64,000 nt of DNA. Source: Prochlorococcus sp. AG-363-B05 (GTDB lineage Bacteria; Cyanobacteriota; Cyanobacteriia; PCC-6307; Cyanobiaceae). The stretch spans positions 124,001 through 188,000 of the forward strand of contig QCFD01000001.1 in NCBI GenBank assembly GCA_003278445.1, read 5' to 3'. Made by a program: the position numbers and the translations under genes. The notes under the pieces are model-generated. The model was not told the DNA's origin, searched no databases, and saw only the letters and a list, made by a program, of their open reading frames with translations. This document shows positions 53,321 to 63,986 of this stretch, piece by piece (positions within the stretch are counted from its first letter, which is position 1; each line of letters opens with the position of its first letter).

Positions 53321-54179
53321 GTCGTCCTTTGTCGCCATCTAAAATAGCTTGACTACCAATTGGTAGTGATGCATTCCCTTCTCCGTGGCCAACAGGTAAA
53401 TTAGAAATAATTGGTATTTTGAGATCTTTCGTTCGATCTCTGAGGACATCAAGAAGGTCAAACGACTTAGATTGGGAGACACCATCTTCATCAATACAGT
53501 TGGTAAATGAGCCTAAACCTAACCCTGATATTTGTTCGAGAATCCCAGCCAACCTTAGGTGAGTTAGCATTCGATCAATTCTGTAAGGAGCTTCACCAAC
53601 ATCTTCGATGATTAAAATTGATTTCTTAAAATCTGGTAAATGTTTAGTACCAATCAAGTGAGTAAGGATAGTCAGATTGCCAACTATTAGGTGCCCCTTT
53701 GCAATTCCGCCTCCCCATGGATCTCCATGAATATCTGGTACTGAACTGCCAAATAAAATTGATTTAAGCCTGTCTTTGCTCCAGCTAGGTTCGGCTCCTA
53801 ACGTTGTAATAAGTGGCCCATGAACTCCTCCATGAAATCCACTTGCGAGCCTTGCAAGAAGTATAGAAGTTAAGTCAGAGAAGCCAATCATCCAACCTTC
53901 TTTCCAGGGCTGTCGTTTTTCTAATAATCTCGATGATCCCCACCCCCCTCTAGCAAAAGCTATGAGTGGATAATGATTGTTTTGGTGCAATTCATTAAAT
54001 CTAACCTCATCATTACCTGCTAAATAACCCCATGACCTATCTACTGCATCTATATGGTTACATTTTAACCCCCACTCTAGAAGGACGTTTATCCCAGCTT
54101 GAAGATCTTCTCTTTTGCTTATTGGTGAACTTGCGGCAACTATGTGGAAAAGATCACCTTTTTTTAAAGGCCTAGTCAT
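53307..54179 (-). CDS. ldcA: LD-carboxypeptidase (LdcA/MccF family)
   Basis: Cleaves the tetrapeptide of murein to tripeptide in peptidoglycan recycling. The 290-aa protein has [14 protein letters not shown], then the nucleophile in [24 protein letters not shown] and a late [10 protein letters not shown] with the catalytic Glu. Family S66. ATG start. Confidence 0.88.
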   Translation of the reverse strand: MTRPLKKGDLFHIVAASSPISKREDLQAGINVLLEWGLKCNHIDAVDRSWGYLAGNDEVRFNELHQNNHYPLIAFARGGWGSSRLLEKRQPWKEGWMIGFSDLTSILLARLASGFHGGVHGPLITTLGAEPSWSKDRLKSILFGSSVPDIHGDPWGGGIAKGHLIVGNLTILTHLIGTKHLPDFKKSILIIEDVGEAPYRIDRMLTHLRLAGILEQISGLGLGSFTNCIDEDGVSQSKSFDLLDVLRDRTKDLKIPIISNLPVGHGEGNASLPIGSQAILDGDKGRLSLL

Positions 54180-54204
54180 TTATGAATCCTGCTAAAGACA
54201 TTGA

Positions 54205-55095
54205 TTAAATAACCTTGCTTAAGATCATGCCAAGAAGTAATAAGCTGCCAATCCTTACTTGGTTGCTGAAATGTAACCCAGAAGTCTTAATACCTTTCGA
54301 TCTTGAACTTAATAAGAAAATCTCTCTTTGCATTCCTAAAGTCGATATCAACCAAAAAGGCCAAAATATCAAGCCTAAATTTGCTTTGAAAGCAGAAATA
54401 GCCATGAAAAAGCTAGTTAGAAAGTAGCAAAAAGAAACTGCTTTTATTGACTTTCTTCCGAGACTGATTGCACTACTGTTTAGACCAATTGCTTTGTCAT
54501 CAATCTCATCTGCCATTGCATAAACAGTATCAAAGCCAAAAGTCCAAAAAATTGTTGCTAGCCAACAAAATAGTAATGTTATCCCTCCTGATAAAGAGGA
54601 TTCACTTGCCGCCCAAGGGATTAAAACTGAAAAACCCCAGCAAATAGAAAGAATTAGTTGGGGATATTTAAACCATCTTTTGGCAGAAGGATATAAAACA
54701 ATAAAAGGTAGTGATAAAGATGCAAGTTGAAGGCATAAATTTCTACTATTTATTGGGATTAAAAGAACGATAAAAAGACTAAGCAATAACATTAAAGTTA
54801 GTAGTATCCATGCAGTCTTAAGAGACACGGAACCTTTTGCTAAGGGCCTTTCTTTTGTTCGTTTGACTTTCTTATCAAATTGTCGATCCCAAATATCATT
54901 GGCAATGCATCCTGCACCGCTTACAAATAAGCCACCTAAAATCACCAAACCCAAAAGCATTGTGGAGGGTGGTCCTGCTGGGGTTAACCAAAGAGACCAT
55001 CCAGCAGGAATGAGAAGTATCAATCTTCCACTTGGTTTATTCCATCTAAGAAGTTGAAAATAACATCTAATTTTTTGTGTAAGAAGATTACTCAC
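54205..55095 (-). CDS. ubiA: 4-hydroxybenzoate polyprenyltransferase (UbiA)
   Basis: Adds the polyprenyl tail to 4-hydroxybenzoate; in cyanobacteria this is the first committed step of plastoquinone synthesis. The 296-aa protein has CIANDIWDRQFDKKVKRTKE with the first Asp motif and YAMADEIDDKAIGLNSSAIS with the second. About eight helices. Start GTG. Confidence 0.92.
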   Translation of the reverse strand: MSNLLTQKIRCYFQLLRWNKPSGRLILLIPAGWSLWLTPAGPPSTMLLGLVILGGLFVSGAGCIANDIWDRQFDKKVKRTKERPLAKGSVSLKTAWILLTLMLLLSLFIVLLIPINSRNLCLQLASLSLPFIVLYPSAKRWFKYPQLILSICWGFSVLIPWAASESSLSGGITLLFCWLATIFWTFGFDTVYAMADEIDDKAIGLNSSAISLGRKSIKAVSFCYFLTSFFMAISAFKANLGLIFWPFWLISTLGMQREIFLLSSRSKGIKTSGLHFSNQVRIGSLLLLGMILSKVI

Positions 55096-55184
55096 GAAGA
55101 TTTAAGTTGATAATCATTTATGTGGTCTTCTCAATAGGGTGCTGAGGATGTCAGAGTATTGAGGTTAAACCTACATACACATAT

Positions 55185-56819
55185 ATGTTAGGTGACTCAA
55201 TAAATAATTCCTTTCAAGGGAATTCTATTGAATTAGATCTTGGAGAAAATCAAGATACTGAACCATGTCGTGTGGCAACAATTGATATTGGGACCAACTC
55301 AACTCATTTATTGATTGCAAAGCTTGAGCCCAAATTAAATACTTTTAGTATTGAACTTGCAGAAAAATCAACAACAAGACTAGGAGAAAGAGACCCTGAT
55401 ACTGGAGAGCTGACATCTCTAGCAATGAATAGGGCTTTTTCAACATTGAAAAGGTTTAAGGATTTATCAGAAAGTTATAAAGTTGAGAGTCTTATTATCG
55501 CTGCAACAAGTGCGGTTAGAGAAGCACCCAATGGACAAGTTTTTATATCTGAAATAAAAAAGAAGATAGGTTTAGATGTTGAATTGATAAGCGGAGCAGA
55601 AGAAGCAAGATTGATTTATTTAGGCGTACTTTCAGGAATGAAATTTGGAAGTAAGCCCCATCTTGTTCTTGATATTGGGGGAGGTTCGACGGAATTAATC
55701 CTTGGTGATAGTTCTGAAGCAAGAGCATTAACAAGTACAAAGATTGGAGCAGTAAGATTACAAAGAGAATTTATTAAAAAAGATCCAATTTCCTCTCAGA
55801 CTGAATTGTTTTTAAGGTCATTTATAAGAGGATCTATGGAGTCTGCAATTGATAAAGTATCTAAAAGGATTGAAGTAGGAGAGAAACCTGTTCTAGTCGC
55901 AACTAGTGGAACTGCTATGGCTATTGGAACATTAATCTCTAATAAAGAAAATCATGTTCAATCAAAATTACATGGATATAAAATTTCCAAAAATAATTTA
56001 GATAGCATTGTTAGTCAATTAATAAAAATGACACCTAATGAAAGGAGTAATTTGCCCTCATTAAGTGAAAGAAGATCTGAGATTATTGTTCCAGGAGCTT
56101 TGATTCTACAAACTATAATGGCAATGGTTAATGTTAATGAAATTGTTTTAAGTGAAAGAGCTCTTCGCGAAGGATTAGTAGTTGATTGGATGTGTCGAAA
56201 TCATTATTTAAAAGATCAATTGAGCTTTCAAGGATCAATAAGAGAAAGAACTGTTATTCATCAATCTAGAAGATTTGGTGTTAATTCAAAAAGATCAAAA
56301 AGAGTATCAGAATTTGCGCTTACTTTTTATGATCAGACTAAAGGTATTTTGCATAATGATAATGGTGAAGGTAGAGATCTTTTATGGGCAGCAGCTAGAC
56401 TTCATGCTTGTGGAAAGCATATCAATATAAGTGCCTATCATAAGCATTCATGGTATTTAATAAGAAATGGAGAACTCTTAGGATACTCCCATTCTGAGCA
56501 CTTAATGGTCGCCGCTATCGCCAGGTATCATAGGAAAAGCCTTCCAAAAAAAAGACATGAAGCTTGGCAATTATTAATTGATGAGAGTCAAAAAAGATTG
56601 GTGAGTGATATGTCTTTGATTCTCAGACTTTCATGCGCTTTGGATAGAAGGCCAGACCCTTTGATATCAAATCTTGTTATTGAAGCTAAGGATGAAAAAG
56701 TTGATATTGATTTAATTCCTAATGATTTAGGGCAGAATTTAGATCTTGAGAAATGGAGCTTAAATAAGGTCTTTTTACTAGTTAAGAAAATCAAAGGTGT
56801 CGATATAAATATTATTTAA
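55185..56819 (+). CDS. ppx: Exopolyphosphatase
   Basis: Removes orthophosphate from polyphosphate chains. The 544-aa Ppx/GppA protein has VATIDIGTNSTHLLIAKL (about 29-46), AATSAVREAPNG, LVLDIGGGSTELILGD and a C-terminal HD-like domain with LHACGKHINISAYHKHSWYL and YSHSEHLMVAAIARYH. ATG start. Divergent from ubiA. Confidence 0.94.
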   Translation: MLGDSINNSFQGNSIELDLGENQDTEPCRVATIDIGTNSTHLLIAKLEPKLNTFSIELAEKSTTRLGERDPDTGELTSLAMNRAFSTLKRFKDLSESYKVESLIIAATSAVREAPNGQVFISEIKKKIGLDVELISGAEEARLIYLGVLSGMKFGSKPHLVLDIGGGSTELILGDSSEARALTSTKIGAVRLQREFIKKDPISSQTELFLRSFIRGSMESAIDKVSKRIEVGEKPVLVATSGTAMAIGTLISNKENHVQSKLHGYKISKNNLDSIVSQLIKMTPNERSNLPSLSERRSEIIVPGALILQTIMAMVNVNEIVLSERALREGLVVDWMCRNHYLKDQLSFQGSIRERTVIHQSRRFGVNSKRSKRVSEFALTFYDQTKGILHNDNGEGRDLLWAAARLHACGKHINISAYHKHSWYLIRNGELLGYSHSEHLMVAAIARYHRKSLPKKRHEAWQLLIDESQKRLVSDMSLILRLSCALDRRPDPLISNLVIEAKDEKVDIDLIPNDLGQNLDLEKWSLNKVFLLVKKIKGVDINII

Positions 56820-56829
56820 AATATATATT

Positions 56830-57318
56830 TTAAATAATATTTAATAAAAATACTTCACTTCTCTGGAGATTAATAGACTCATTTTGAGTATTTTCAATAT
56901 ATTTTAATACCATAATTGATGTAAGCAATCCTAACGTCCCAGATAAAAGTACCATGCTAAATGGATTAATATTTTTATTTTTTCTAGGACCATCTTTCTT
57001 AATTAAAGGGTTGAATTTAGTCTCATCCTTTTTGTTTTCATTAAGTTCTTCAAGAATAAAGCTTGTATCTAGGTTCAATTTCTCTGCTATTCGCCTAACC
57101 ATTGCTCTAATAAAAACTTTTTCAGGAAGTGATTTTTCATCTCCTTCTTCAAGTGCAATTAGTTGTTCTTTAGCAATTCTAAGTGATGAGGATAAATCCT
57201 CCACTGAAAGATTTCTTCCTTGTCGAGCCTCTTTAAGAAACTCACCAACTTTTTGTAATGGGGACTTTTTATTTGCGATAGGGAAATTATCGCTTTTTTT
57301 TCCTTCACTTTGTTCCAA
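56830..57318 (-). CDS. RodZ-like helix-turn-helix membrane protein
   Basis: A 162-aa protein with an N-terminal helix-turn-helix of the RodZ type (QKVGEFLKEARQGRNLSVED, KEQLIALEEGDEKSLPEKVF) and one membrane helix (PFSMVLLSGTLGLLTSIMVL). RodZ links MreB to the membrane in rod-shape control, but this protein stops shortly after the membrane span, without the usual periplasmic domain. TTG start. Confidence 0.78.
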   Translation of the reverse strand: MEQSEGKKSDNFPIANKKSPLQKVGEFLKEARQGRNLSVEDLSSSLRIAKEQLIALEEGDEKSLPEKVFIRAMVRRIAEKLNLDTSFILEELNENKKDETKFNPLIKKDGPRKNKNINPFSMVLLSGTLGLLTSIMVLKYIENTQNESINLQRSEVFLLNII

Positions 57319-57436
57319 GTAAAAACCTTTGATGTATTGAATTTATTCTAAAGGGTTTGTAAAGGAATTTATTTTTATAAGATCATTTATCTATATCATT
57401 GAATCTTTTTGAAAATTGGTCTTCATTTATATCACT

Positions 57437-58189
57437 TTAGCTAGGCCTAAATAAATGAGAATGTGTTGGATCATAAAGTTTTGATCTGTTATTTCCGATC
57501 CTTAATGTTGGACTGATTATATATAAAGTGGTTCTGATTAATTTTTTTTCTTTAGAGATCTTAGCCATTTTACTTAAAGGTATAACTTTTACCCACTCAT
57601 CTGGCCAAGAGATTCTATGTGCAATAGCTACAGGTGTATCTGCAGGATAATACTTTATAAGTATGGATTGTACTTCTTCTATATGTCTTGCACTTAAGTA
57701 AAGACATAAAGAAGATTGAATGGATGCAAGCTTCTCAAGGCTTTCTTTTTGTGGCTTACCTGTCCTGCCATCTGCTCTGCTAAGTATTATCGTTTGGGTT
57801 AGATTTGGAATTGTTAGTTCGAAGCCTAAAGTTGCGGCAGTTGCTTGATATGCACTTACTCCAGGAATAATCTCTACTTTAATTCCTGCATCATTTAATC
57901 TGCAAATTTGTTCTGATATCGCTCCATATAAGCAAGGATCACCATCGTGAAGACGAACAACTTTCTTGCCCTCCTTATGTCTTTTTATTAGCACATGAAT
58001 TATCTCTTCTAGAGTTAATGAACTTGTCTTTATTTTTTCACAATGATCTTTAGCAAGATTTGTTATTTGTATTGGAATTAGAGAATCTGTCCAAACTAAA
58101 ACATCAGCTTTTTTTATCTTTTCTTGAGCTCTTATTGTCATTAAGTCTAAAGCACCTGGACCAGCTCCTACAATTGAAATCTGATTCAT
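57437..58189 (-). CDS. cobM: Precorrin-4 C11-methyltransferase
   Basis: A SAM-dependent methyltransferase of cobalamin synthesis. The 250-aa protein opens [20 protein letters not shown], then [25 protein letters not shown] and [19 protein letters not shown] start, overlapping the end of lgt by 4 bases, so coupled with it. Confidence 0.94.
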   Translation of the reverse strand: MNQISIVGAGPGALDLMTIRAQEKIKKADVLVWTDSLIPIQITNLAKDHCEKIKTSSLTLEEIIHVLIKRHKEGKKVVRLHDGDPCLYGAISEQICRLNDAGIKVEIIPGVSAYQATAATLGFELTIPNLTQTIILSRADGRTGKPQKESLEKLASIQSSLCLYLSARHIEEVQSILIKYYPADTPVAIAHRISWPDEWVKVIPLSKMAKISKEKKLIRTTLYIISPTLRIGNNRSKLYDPTHSHLFRPS

Positions 58190-59097
58190 TTATTTCTCCC
58201 ATTAATTAAAGAAGGATCAGGAAGTGCTTTTTTAGAAATATAAATTCTCCATATCCCTAATAAACCTAAACTCATTAAAAATAAGCTAATTACTTGTGCC
58301 ATTCGAAGCCCTCCCTCGCAAAAAGGAGGAACTCCAACTAAGCAGAGAGGGTCTATTCTTAAGGCTTCTATCCAAACTCTTCCTAAGCTGTAGCTTATTA
58401 AATAAATGCAACTTAAGGTGCCAGAGGGTAGGCTGATTTGATTTTTCTTTGATTTCAAAAAAAGATAAATTAGTATTCCAAATACAAAAATATTCCATAT
58501 AGATTCATAAAGAAAGGTAGGGTGAAAATAATTTTGTGCGGAGAATATTGTTGGTCTAAATTCATAAGGTATAAATAATTTCCACGGTAAGTTTGTGGGA
58601 ATACCAAAAGCTTCGTTATTAAAAAAGTTACCCCATCTTCCGATTGCCTGTCCTAATGCAACTGAAGGAACTAGTACATCAATAACATTCCAAAAAGATT
58701 CTCTACGCCAACGGCAAAAAAATATTATGGATAATGTTCCCATTATTAGAGCTCCATGAATTGCAATTCCTCCTCCCCATATTTCTATAGCAGTAGGAAT
58801 AGGTATATTAAAGTTTAAAAAATTAATTGAACTCCAGAAATTCTTACCGGTATAGTTTCTCCATTCAAATGCTACATAATAAAGTCTTGCTCCGATTACT
58901 GATGCCAGAACCAGAATAGGAAGCAAATCATTTATTAGACTTTTTTTTAAACCTTTTTCTCGGGCTAATTCGCCTGATAAATTAAGCCCTACCAAAACTG
59001 AAATAGCTATCAATAATCCATACCACCTTAATGAAAAAGGACCAAGTTGAAACAACTCCGGCCCAGGTGATCTAAGCGCTATAAATATATTTTCCAT
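58186..59097 (-). CDS. lgt: Prolipoprotein diacylglyceryl transferase
   Basis: Attaches diacylglycerol to the lipobox Cys of prolipoproteins in the inner membrane. The signature [19 protein letters not shown] is present. The ORF track starts at a TTG (59100); ATG at 59097 is better. About seven helices. It is 13 bases downstream of petA on the same strand. Confidence 0.95.
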   Translation of the reverse strand: MENIFIALRSPGPELFQLGPFSLRWYGLLIAISVLVGLNLSGELAREKGLKKSLINDLLPILVLASVIGARLYYVAFEWRNYTGKNFWSSINFLNFNIPIPTAIEIWGGGIAIHGALIMGTLSIIFFCRWRRESFWNVIDVLVPSVALGQAIGRWGNFFNNEAFGIPTNLPWKLFIPYEFRPTIFSAQNYFHPTFLYESIWNIFVFGILIYLFLKSKKNQISLPSGTLSCIYLISYSLGRVWIEALRIDPLCLVGVPPFCEGGLRMAQVISLFLMSLGLLGIWRIYISKKALPDPSLINGRNK

Positions 59098-59110
59098 CAA
59101 TTATTTTAAT

Positions 59111-60076
59111 TTATATTCCTTCAGCAGCTTGTACTTTCTCTACTTGTTTCTTTTTGAGAACAAGCATTATTTGTGATAACCCAACTCCTATAAAGAAAAT
59201 AATCATGCCAATAACTCTTGCTTTACTCTGTAAAACAATTTCTTTATCAAGTTGACCAAAACCTCCAACATTAGGATCTTCAGTTAATTTTGTACCTTTC
59301 TCAATTGTGTCACCTTCTTTTATTAATAATGAAGTTCCAGCAGGAAGGTTTTCAGTAAAACTTTCTCCTTTTTCATTACTTAGATTAATTGTTTGTGTTC
59401 CATCTTCGTTTGTTCCTATTGAAGTTATTGTCCCTGAATTTGTTGCAGTAAACAAATTGTTATTGCTCTTTTCACCAGTTGGATAAACTTGACCTCTTCC
59501 CCTATTCCCTCCTATATGAATTGAATACTTTCCAAAATGATAATCGCTGTCTTTTCTAGGATCAGGTGATAAGACAGGGAAGACAATCTCTCTGTTTTGA
59601 TCCCCAGGTAAAGGACCTACTAAAATAATATTTTCTTGTTCCTCGCTGTATTGGGTGAAGTAAACACCTTGTGTCTCTTCTTTTATCTCATCAGTCCATC
59701 TTTCTTGAGGAGCAAGCTTAAATCCATCTGGAAGCATTACAACGGCTCCAACTTGGAGAGGAACTTTGCTTCCATCAGCTCCAATCTCTTGTAGGTCCTT
59801 TTTATAAGGTATTTCTACGACTGTTTTGAAAACACTATCAGCAGCAACTGCCTGAGGAACTTCAGCTCTTGTTGGCATACTTGCTACATGACAATTAGCG
59901 CAAACAATTTTCCCAGTGGCCTCTCTAGGATTTTCAAATTTTTGTTGAGCCCAAAACGGGTATGCCCAAGTTGGTTGAGGAATTAAAAATATTGAAAACC
60001 CTATAAGAACTGAAAAGAGAAAGATTTTTAATGAACGACTCATGGTTTTAGAAATGGTATTGAAGTTTTTTTTCAT
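59111..60076 (-). CDS. petA: Cytochrome f
   Basis: The c-type heme subunit of the cytochrome b6f complex. The signal peptide ends at WA, mature [20 protein letters not shown] begins with the Tyr that ligates heme, and CANCH is the heme-binding motif. The C-terminal helix anchors the protein ([19 protein letters not shown]). Start ATG; Met12 is an alternative. Co-transcribed with petC, 7 bases upstream. Confidence 0.97.
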   Translation of the reverse strand: MKKNFNTISKTMSRSLKIFLFSVLIGFSIFLIPQPTWAYPFWAQQKFENPREATGKIVCANCHVASMPTRAEVPQAVAADSVFKTVVEIPYKKDLQEIGADGSKVPLQVGAVVMLPDGFKLAPQERWTDEIKEETQGVYFTQYSEEQENIILVGPLPGDQNREIVFPVLSPDPRKDSDYHFGKYSIHIGGNRGRGQVYPTGEKSNNNLFTATNSGTITSIGTNEDGTQTINLSNEKGESFTENLPAGTSLLIKEGDTIEKGTKLTEDPNVGGFGQLDKEIVLQSKARVIGMIIFFIGVGLSQIMLVLKKKQVEKVQAAEGI

Positions 60077-60083
60077 TTATTTA

Positions 60084-60620
60084 TCATCCCCACCAAGGAT
60101 CAGTACCAGTCCGAAAATCAGTTTCTGTCCACTGACTTACTAGCACTTGATCATCCTCAACTGATACATGAGCTATCGCTAAAGATAGAGGAGCTGGTCC
60201 TCTTACAACTTTTCCTGTGGAATCGTATTGACTTCCATGACATGGACACATGTATTTATTTGCTCCGCTATTCCATGGCACTACACAACCAAGGTGAGTA
60301 CAAATCGCATTAATTCCGTAACTGGTAATTGCATCTTCACCCTCAACTATTAGGTAGGTTGGATCACCTTTAAGTCCTTGTACCAAACTTCTATCACCAA
60401 CTGGATGAGTTGATAGCCAACCACTTGCACTTACATTATTTCCTAACTCATCTTTTGCATTCGTTCCACCACCACCACCACCAGCCCTATAAGGAGTGAA
60501 GTATTGAGCTACTGGATATAAAGCTCCTAAAGCAACCCCTGTAACTGTTCCAAAGGTAAGCAGATTCATGAACTGCCTTCTGCCCATCGAGGGCACATCT
60601 GCAGTTGTCATTTGTGTCAT
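60084..60620 (-). CDS. petC: Rieske iron-sulfur protein of the cytochrome b6f complex
   Basis: A 178-aa protein with one N-terminal helix, a Gly-rich hinge ([14 protein letters not shown]), and the Rieske cluster motifs [10 protein letters not shown] and CPCHGSQYD. It carries electrons from plastoquinol to cytochrome f. Lies just upstream of petA in the petCA operon. Confidence 0.98.
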   Translation of the reverse strand: MTQMTTADVPSMGRRQFMNLLTFGTVTGVALGALYPVAQYFTPYRAGGGGGGTNAKDELGNNVSASGWLSTHPVGDRSLVQGLKGDPTYLIVEGEDAITSYGINAICTHLGCVVPWNSGANKYMCPCHGSQYDSTGKVVRGPAPLSLAIAHVSVEDDQVLVSQWTETDFRTGTDPWWG

Positions 60621-60703
60621 TACAGACGTTCACCTATAAATAGATATTAGACCAGAATGGACACATAAAGGATTATTAATCTCTGCTAAGACTAGGTTTT
60701 GAA

Positions 60704-61066
60704 ATGAGTTTTGAATTTAATTCGTCAAATTCTGGTACTTCTTCTGCTTCAATTCCATTGGAAGCAGAAGAAGTAATGGAGTGCTTAAGAAGGCGCTGGG
60801 GCGTAACATATGATTTGCGATTGTTAATAAAAAGAGACCGGATATATTTGCAAATGATGTGGGGATTTTTAGAACAACAGTCTTTCCCTATCGATAAAGA
60901 GACCTTTAAAGAAAACTTAAATCGAACCTTAGAAATAATTAACCGTGCCGGCCAATCAAATTTTGTTAGAAATTGGCTGGAAAATGTTCAGGCCCAACCA
61001 AGACTAGGTAAAGCGATTACATTGACTTTGCCTATGGATCAAAGGATTGACGAATTTGTCCTTTGA
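60704..61066 (+). CDS. DUF3067 protein
   Basis: A 120-aa cyanobacteria/plastid-type protein of DUF3067: EVMECLRRRWGVTYDLRLLI, DRIYLQMMWGFLEQQSFPID and WLENVQAQPRLGKAITLTL. It lies divergent to petC, where it is usual in these genomes, suggesting a role near cytochrome b6f assembly (inference). Its 3' end overlaps the tatC 3' end by 35 bases. Confidence 0.85.
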   Translation: MSFEFNSSNSGTSSASIPLEAEEVMECLRRRWGVTYDLRLLIKRDRIYLQMMWGFLEQQSFPIDKETFKENLNRTLEIINRAGQSNFVRNWLENVQAQPRLGKAITLTLPMDQRIDEFVL

Positions 61067-61751
61067 GATTTGTTGTTAAGGCAACTAAACCAATTCCAAC
61101 AAAAAACAAAAAAGTTATCGATGTTGATAAAAGAAGCATAGTTATTGGATCAGTTGATGGGGTTAAAATAGCTCCTGCAATGGCTGAGGCCATTACTACC
61201 AATCTCCACGTAGATAACATCTTCCTCCAAGAAATTATTTCAAAGAAACCTAAAATTAATTGAAGTATTGGTAATTGGAAGGCTAAACCAGTTGAAAGCA
61301 TGAGTAGAAGTACAAAATCTAAATATTTTTCTATTGACCATAGTGGTTCAACTACATCGGCTCCATAATTTATTAGAAATCCCAAGGCTGCAGGTATCAA
61401 AGCCTTCCAAGCAAAAAGAATTCCTAAGAAAAATAAAATTGCTGAACCTGCAACTGATGGGGCTATCAAAAGCTTTTCTTTCTTAGTTAGACCTGGAAGG
61501 ATGAACTTTAAAAATTGGTAAAGTATGAAAGGAAGAGAAAGAGTAAGCCCTCCATAACCTGCAACTTTTATTGAAGTAAATAAAAATTCACCAGGTGCTA
61601 CTTGTAAAAATTGTATTTTCCCAGCTGGCAACTCTAATGCTTGTACAAGTTTCCTAACAAATAACAAGCAAAAACCTGATAAAAGAAGAACTGCAATAAG
61701 ACTTTTTAGGATCCTTTGACGAAGTTCTTCAAGATGATCAACTAAAGGCAT
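61032..61751 (-). CDS. tatC: Sec-independent protein translocase TatC
   Basis: The core subunit of the twin-arginine export pathway, six helices: MPLVDHLEELRQRILKSLIA, VDVVEPLWSIEKYLDFVLLL-like segment, and the TPSTDPITMLLLS end. The listed ATG is in frame with 34 open codons upstream reading KAPPPIRIEGKANPNEASQS before FEM, like the N-terminal extension of other cyanobacterial TatC, but there is no ATG, GTG or TTG in them (CTG, ATT and ATC occur). Hence the true start is uncertain. Confidence 0.9.
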   Translation of the reverse strand: MPLVDHLEELRQRILKSLIAVLLLSGFCLLFVRKLVQALELPAGKIQFLQVAPGEFLFTSIKVAGYGGLTLSLPFILYQFLKFILPGLTKKEKLLIAPSVAGSAILFFLGILFAWKALIPAALGFLINYGADVVEPLWSIEKYLDFVLLLMLSTGLAFQLPILQLILGFFEIISWRKMLSTWRLVVMASAIAGAILTPSTDPITMLLLSTSITFLFFVGIGLVALTTNLKGQIRQSFDP

Positions 61752-61770
61752 CTCAAAGGATTGAGATGCC
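61747..61770 (-). promoter_or_regulatory. Perfect 10-bp hairpin covering the annotated tatC start
   Basis: ggcatctcaa / ttgagatgcc with a 4-base loop. On the mRNA the 3' arm contains the annotated AUG, so the stem would hide it from ribosomes. Either regulatory, or a sign that translation begins upstream. Confidence 0.6.
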
Positions 61771-61989
61771 TCATTTGGATTAGCTTTTCCCTCGATCCTT
61801 ATAGGAGGAGGAGCTTTTAAAATATTTTCGTTTTTGTTGGAGCTATTCAGGTTGATTTAGCTTAATAGCCTTATTTTAGTATTAAATTGAGTTTGTAAGT
61901 AGTAAGTAAGAAATTTTTCTAGTTATTTTAGAAGAGATAATATAGATAAATTGTTGATGATTCGTCTATCGAGATAGAGCTAGAGTTTT

Positions 61990-62241
61990 TTACTTGTTTT
62001 TTGTTGGGTCAGGCAAAATAAAAGGAGGACAATCATTTAGTGAAGATTCACCATAACTAGCATATTCTTTATAGCCACCCATTTTCCCGTTGGTTTTCAT
62101 TAAAGCGCTTGTAAATGCTAATAAAAGAAAAACTGTCGGAGCTCCAATAATTAATGCTGCTCCAAATGCATATCCAATTAAAAACTCTGGAAAAGAGTGA
62201 TTACCAAGAAACTCATGCGTGCCTAGCAAAAAGTCAATCAT
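61990..62241 (-). CDS. Small conserved-looking membrane protein, 83 aa
   Basis: Starts MIDFLLGTHEFLGNHSFPEF, has one or two helices (IGYAFGAALIIGAPTVFLLL, then AFTSALMK), and ends with NGKMGGYKEYASYGESSLND and a Pro-rich tail. ATG start. It lies between rqcH and tatC. Size and composition suggest a thylakoid small subunit, but I do not recognise the family. Confidence 0.6.
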   Translation of the reverse strand: MIDFLLGTHEFLGNHSFPEFLIGYAFGAALIIGAPTVFLLLAFTSALMKTNGKMGGYKEYASYGESSLNDCPPFILPDPTKNK

Positions 62242-62282
62242 TTAAAACTGGTCTAATGAAGCTGATAGTAAGTCATTGAAGT

Positions 62283-63986
62283 TCACTTCTGGTGGAAATA
62301 TTTCGCAGCTCTCTCAGCTTTTCCCCACAGGACCTTCCCACCCCTATGACTAACAGTTCCAGGTAAGGATCCTGATATCCTTTGTAGATTCTCAATTGGA
62401 ACCATAATTATGGGTGTAAGCTTGTTACCTTTCGCACGGCTAAAGAAAGAAGCAAGATCAGCAGCTAATTCAATATCTTTATCATCAAAAAGTCCATTGG
62501 ATGATTTAAGTACAACATGGCTTCCAGGTGTCTCTTGAGCATGAAACCAAAGATCACCTTTTTTTCCTTTTTTTAGACTAATTAATTCATTTTGCCTGTT
62601 ATTAGAACCTATTTGAATCTTTAGACCGCTAGGACTCTGAATTTCTCTTATCGTTGAAGCCTGTTCCTTTTTTCTATTCGATTTAAACTTGGATGATTTT
62701 TTTTTAATGCAAATATATTCTTCTACTTCTTCTTTAAGTTCAATTATTGAATCTAGTTTATTTTTATTAGCCTCATCCTCCTCATACATTAATGAATCAA
62801 GGAATAACTCAAAATATTCAATATCAGATATTTTCTTCTTGTGAAATTCGACCCTATTTAGAATTGCCTCTCTAGATCTTTTTTTTCTTTTAGCTTCTTT
62901 GAATAGATTCTGAGCCTCAACTATTTGATTCTTAGTTGGGGATTTTAAAGTTAGAATATTATTAGCCTTATTTTGCATGGTTATATATTCAGAAATATTT
63001 TTAATTAGTAATCTCTGCGCTTCTAGTTTTCTTGTTTCATCATCTTTTGACTTTTGGAGATCATATTTTAATTTTTCTCTAATAGAATATATCTTTCTAT
63101 CTATAATTTTATTTGAATAATATATACCAAGACTAAGACCAATTTTTGTATTCTCAACCGTCGAGTTTACTTCTCCCCAGACTACAAAATCAGTTGGACC
63201 ATTGAAATTGATAGTGTAATTATTATTCTCAACATCTATTAGCCACTTCGTCCATCTTTCATATATTGCTTCCCATGTTTTTAATTCAATACTTGTTACA
63301 GATTGATTGATTATATAATTTGCGTCATTGTAATTATTGCCTGCAACTTGTAATGTTAGAGCTGGACTTATTCCTTGATAAGTATCTTTAAGGCAATTCT
63401 TGAATGTTGATGGAACCAAGCATATATTCTCTTTCCATGTTTGAAATGATTCAGAGATTTTAGGGACTAATCCTTTAAGAACTGGAGGGGATTTGTAAAT
63501 ATCTCCAGTCCCTATTGGCCTTAGTCTTGAGTGGTTTTCTTTTATTTGTTTCCCAAGAGCAACTACTTTGCTTGATCTGTCTAAAAGTAAAATATTACTG
63601 TGTCTACCCATCAACTCGACTACAACTTCTTTCTCAATTTCTTTACCAGGTCTGCTAGAGAATTGAAATCTTACTATTCTTTCAAACCCAGTTTGTCCTA
63701 TCTTTACTAAAGCTAAATTGACTAATAAATGTTTTAGTTGTTTCGCTAATGTACTTTTTTCACCATATCTTTTTGGAGGTGGTATTTCTACAATTCTTGG
63801 CGACTCAGCAAGCCAACTAATCTCAATCCATGTAAGTTTTTCAAGTGTTCTAAATCCTAATTGAAGAGTATGTGAATCAATTTGCTGTGCATTTTCAAAT
63901 CTACTTGGAACTATGTCTTGGTTAAGTTCAAAAACAACCGCTTTAAGGGTTGTTAAGTCCATTATTTGAATTGGAGCTTTGTTCAT
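62283..63986 (-). CDS. rqcH: RqcH/NFACT ribosome rescue factor
   Basis: A 567-aa NFACT-family protein (fibronectin-binding protein A-like). N-terminal NFACT-N (LTTLKAVVFELNQDIVPSRF, VVVELMGRHSNILLLDRSSK), a coiled-coil middle, and C-terminal NFACT-R with DLWFHAQETPGSHVVLKSSN. Known family members recruit tRNA-Ala to obstructed 50S subunits and add C-terminal alanine tails. ATG start with AGGATG upstream. Confidence 0.9.
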   Translation of the reverse strand: MNKAPIQIMDLTTLKAVVFELNQDIVPSRFENAQQIDSHTLQLGFRTLEKLTWIEISWLAESPRIVEIPPPKRYGEKSTLAKQLKHLLVNLALVKIGQTGFERIVRFQFSSRPGKEIEKEVVVELMGRHSNILLLDRSSKVVALGKQIKENHSRLRPIGTGDIYKSPPVLKGLVPKISESFQTWKENICLVPSTFKNCLKDTYQGISPALTLQVAGNNYNDANYIINQSVTSIELKTWEAIYERWTKWLIDVENNNYTINFNGPTDFVVWGEVNSTVENTKIGLSLGIYYSNKIIDRKIYSIREKLKYDLQKSKDDETRKLEAQRLLIKNISEYITMQNKANNILTLKSPTKNQIVEAQNLFKEAKRKKRSREAILNRVEFHKKKISDIEYFELFLDSLMYEEDEANKNKLDSIIELKEEVEEYICIKKKSSKFKSNRKKEQASTIREIQSPSGLKIQIGSNNRQNELISLKKGKKGDLWFHAQETPGSHVVLKSSNGLFDDKDIELAADLASFFSRAKGNKLTPIIMVPIENLQRISGSLPGTVSHRGGKVLWGKAERAAKYFHQK

